From Seonamhaeicola maritimus (lineage in GTDB: Bacteria > Bacteroidota > Bacteroidia > Flavobacteriales > Flavobacteriaceae), in assembly GCF_008056315.1 (NCBI RefSeq), contig NZ_VRKQ01000008.1:886957-950956 (forward strand): DNA of 64,000 nucleotides. Direction: 5' to 3'. Under the pieces are notes generated by a model. The model searched no databases, was not told the DNA's origin, and saw only the letters and a list, made by a program, of their open reading frames with translations. Below are positions 62,800 to 64,000 of the stretch, one piece after another. Within the stretch, counting starts at the first letter, position 1; the number at the start of each line of letters is the position of its first letter. The translations under genes were made by a program, and so were the position numbers.

Positions 62800-64000
62800 A
62801 TGAGATTGAACAGAATTAAACCTACATTATTGATAGCAGTTATTTTTGTTGTTAATGTTATGTTCGCACAAAAAGTTGATTTAGTTTCCACTACCCAATC
62901 TAAGAGATGGATTAAATCGAAAGTGAAACAGTTAAAAGAATTTGAAAAGGCAGATATAACCATTTATCCAGATAGTTTACTACAGGAGATTGATGGTGTA
63001 GGGGGAGCTTTTAATGAACTAGGGTGGGATGCTTTAACAACCCTTTCTAAGGAAGCATCAAATGAAGTGTTTAAGGCTTTGTTTTCAGAAGATGGCTGTA
63101 ATTTTTCTATGTGTAGAATTCCTTTGGGAGCCTCAGATTATGCATTAAGCTATTATTCAAGTAATGATGTATTTGAAGATTTTGAAATGCGAGATTTTAA
63201 TATTGATAGAGATAGGTATATTCTCATTCCGTATTTAAAAGAGGCTCTAAAAGTAAATCCGGATTTACAAATTTGGGCATCTCCTTGGTCGCCACCTACG
63301 TGGATGAAGGTAAATGAGCATTACGCTATGAGAAGTGGGGGTTTTGAAAATGCCAAAGCGGGTAATAAGATGGACCCGGGAGCCGAAGTTTTAAATAACG
63401 CTACCGCATTTAAAATGCAGGAACGTTACCTAAAAGCATATGCCCTTTATTTTTCGAAATTTGTTCAGGCTTATAAAAAAGAGGGTGTAAAACTGTTTTC
63501 TATTCAACCTCAAAATGAGATAGCATATCAACCAAATTGGCCTAGTTGTACATGGAGACCAGAAGATATGGGGTATTTTATAAACAATTTTCTTGGTCCT
63601 CAATTTAAGGCCGACAAACTTGATACTGAAATATGGCTGGGTACTGTTAATTCTGGTAATCCCAATTATGTAAAAACAGTTTTGGAGTACAAAGAAGCAG
63701 CTAAATACATTACAGGTGTAGGTTTTCAATGGGGTGGAGCAAGGTCAATTCCAACAATTAATAAGGAATTTCCTGACATGAAATTAATGCAAACGGAAAA
63801 TAAATGTGGTGAATCTGAAAATGATTGGACTTCTTTGGAAAGGTCTTGGAAAGACATGGTTCATTATATCAATAATGGTGCAGGCTCCTACATGTATTGG
63901 AATATGGTGTTAGATGAAACCGGAAAAAGTGCTTGGGGCTGGCCACAAAATTCTATGATTATTGTTGATAGAGTCTCTAATGAAGTAACTTATACAGATG
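62800..64000 (+). CDS. GH30 family glycosidase (partial)
   Basis: The gene runs off the right edge after 400 codons. A Sec signal ends M-F-A-Q (about 24). The GH30 barrel shows G-V-G-G-A-F-N-E (67-73 region), W-A-S-P-W-S-P-P-T-W-M-K (159-170), Q-P-Q-N-E with acid/base Glu240, and M-Q-T-E-N with nucleophile Glu333, so the retaining Glu pair is complete. GH30 covers beta-glucosidase, beta-xylosidase, beta-glucuronidase and beta-fucosidase activities; the exact one is open. It follows a 286-bp gap with an inverted repeat and may have its own promoter. Confidence 0.93.
   Translation, partial: MRLNRIKPTLLIAVIFVVNVMFAQKVDLVSTTQSKRWIKSKVKQLKEFEKADITIYPDSLLQEIDGVGGAFNELGWDALTTLSKEASNEVFKALFSEDGCNFSMCRIPLGASDYALSYYSSNDVFEDFEMRDFNIDRDRYILIPYLKEALKVNPDLQIWASPWSPPTWMKVNEHYAMRSGGFENAKAGNKMDPGAEVLNNATAFKMQERYLKAYALYFSKFVQAYKKEGVKLFSIQPQNEIAYQPNWPSCTWRPEDMGYFINNFLGPQFKADKLDTEIWLGTVNSGNPNYVKTVLEYKEAAKYITGVGFQWGGARSIPTINKEFPDMKLMQTENKCGESENDWTSLERSWKDMVHYINNGAGSYMYWNMVLDETGKSAWGWPQNSMIIVDRVSNEVTYTD

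Noticed and set aside
63430-63729. Minus-strand ORF of 99 codons near the right edge
   Set aside because: It lies opposite the GH30 gene, whose catalytic motifs are intact in the plus frame.

Overview
The window is about 34-36% GC by eye. It carries Bacteroidota hallmarks: a SusC/SusD pair, many lipoproteins with short S-C or G-C lipoboxes, and gene starts without strong Shine-Dalgarno sequences. A marine or alga-associated Flavobacteriaceae bacterium is the most likely source. Essentially the whole window is one very large polysaccharide utilization locus (PUL). No rRNA, tRNA, CRISPR array, insertion sequence or phage gene was seen.

Layout. Positions 1-4078 (minus strand) hold a SusD-like glycan-binding lipoprotein (cut by the left edge) and its SusC-like TonB-dependent transporter. 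An 821-bp AT-rich divergent region follows. From 4900 to the right edge every gene is on the plus strand, mostly 2-50 bp apart. The order is: GH88 unsaturated glucuronyl hydrolase, terminator, permuted SGNH hydrolase, sodium/solute symporter, FAD oxidoreductase, terminators, GH29, a GH43/GH117-like propeller, MFS sugar porter, CE1-like esterase, sulfatase, GH97, sulfatase, long heparinase II/III-like protein, alpha/beta hydrolase, beta-helix-PDZ protein, GH29, an SGNH hydrolase with a GH29-type tail domain at its front, heparinase II/III-like protein, Tat-exported GH116, an unknown lipoprotein, sulfatase, ThuA-like protein, GH92, sulfatase, GH95, sulfatase, beta-helix protein, second long heparinase-like protein (frameshifted tail), alpha/beta hydrolase, GH28-like, second beta-helix protein, second GH97, sulfatase, a fourth heparinase-like protein, sulfatase and GH30 (cut by the right edge).

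How it works together (inference). Seven S1-type sulfatases, all with the C-x-P-x-R formylglycine motif, and five esterase-type hydrolases would strip sulfate and acyl groups. Heparinase-fold and beta-helix proteins could cut uronic-acid-containing chains by elimination, and GH88 would remove the resulting unsaturated uronate. GH29 and GH95 point to alpha-L-fucose (or alpha-L-galactose) branches. GH92, GH97, GH116, GH30 and GH28-like enzymes would trim other sugars. SusCD imports oligosaccharides, and the SSS and MFS carriers move products across the inner membrane. The best-fitting substrate is a highly sulfated, acylated, fucose- and uronate-containing polysaccharide from algae or marine animals. 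No transcription regulator and no sulfatase-maturing enzyme lies in the window.

The most unusual items are an SGNH hydrolase whose GDSL block sits at its C-terminus (apparent circular permutation), a GH29 tail domain fused to an SGNH hydrolase, two paralogous pairs of uncharacterised lyase-like proteins arranged in what looks like a duplicated cassette, and a likely frameshift in one of them.
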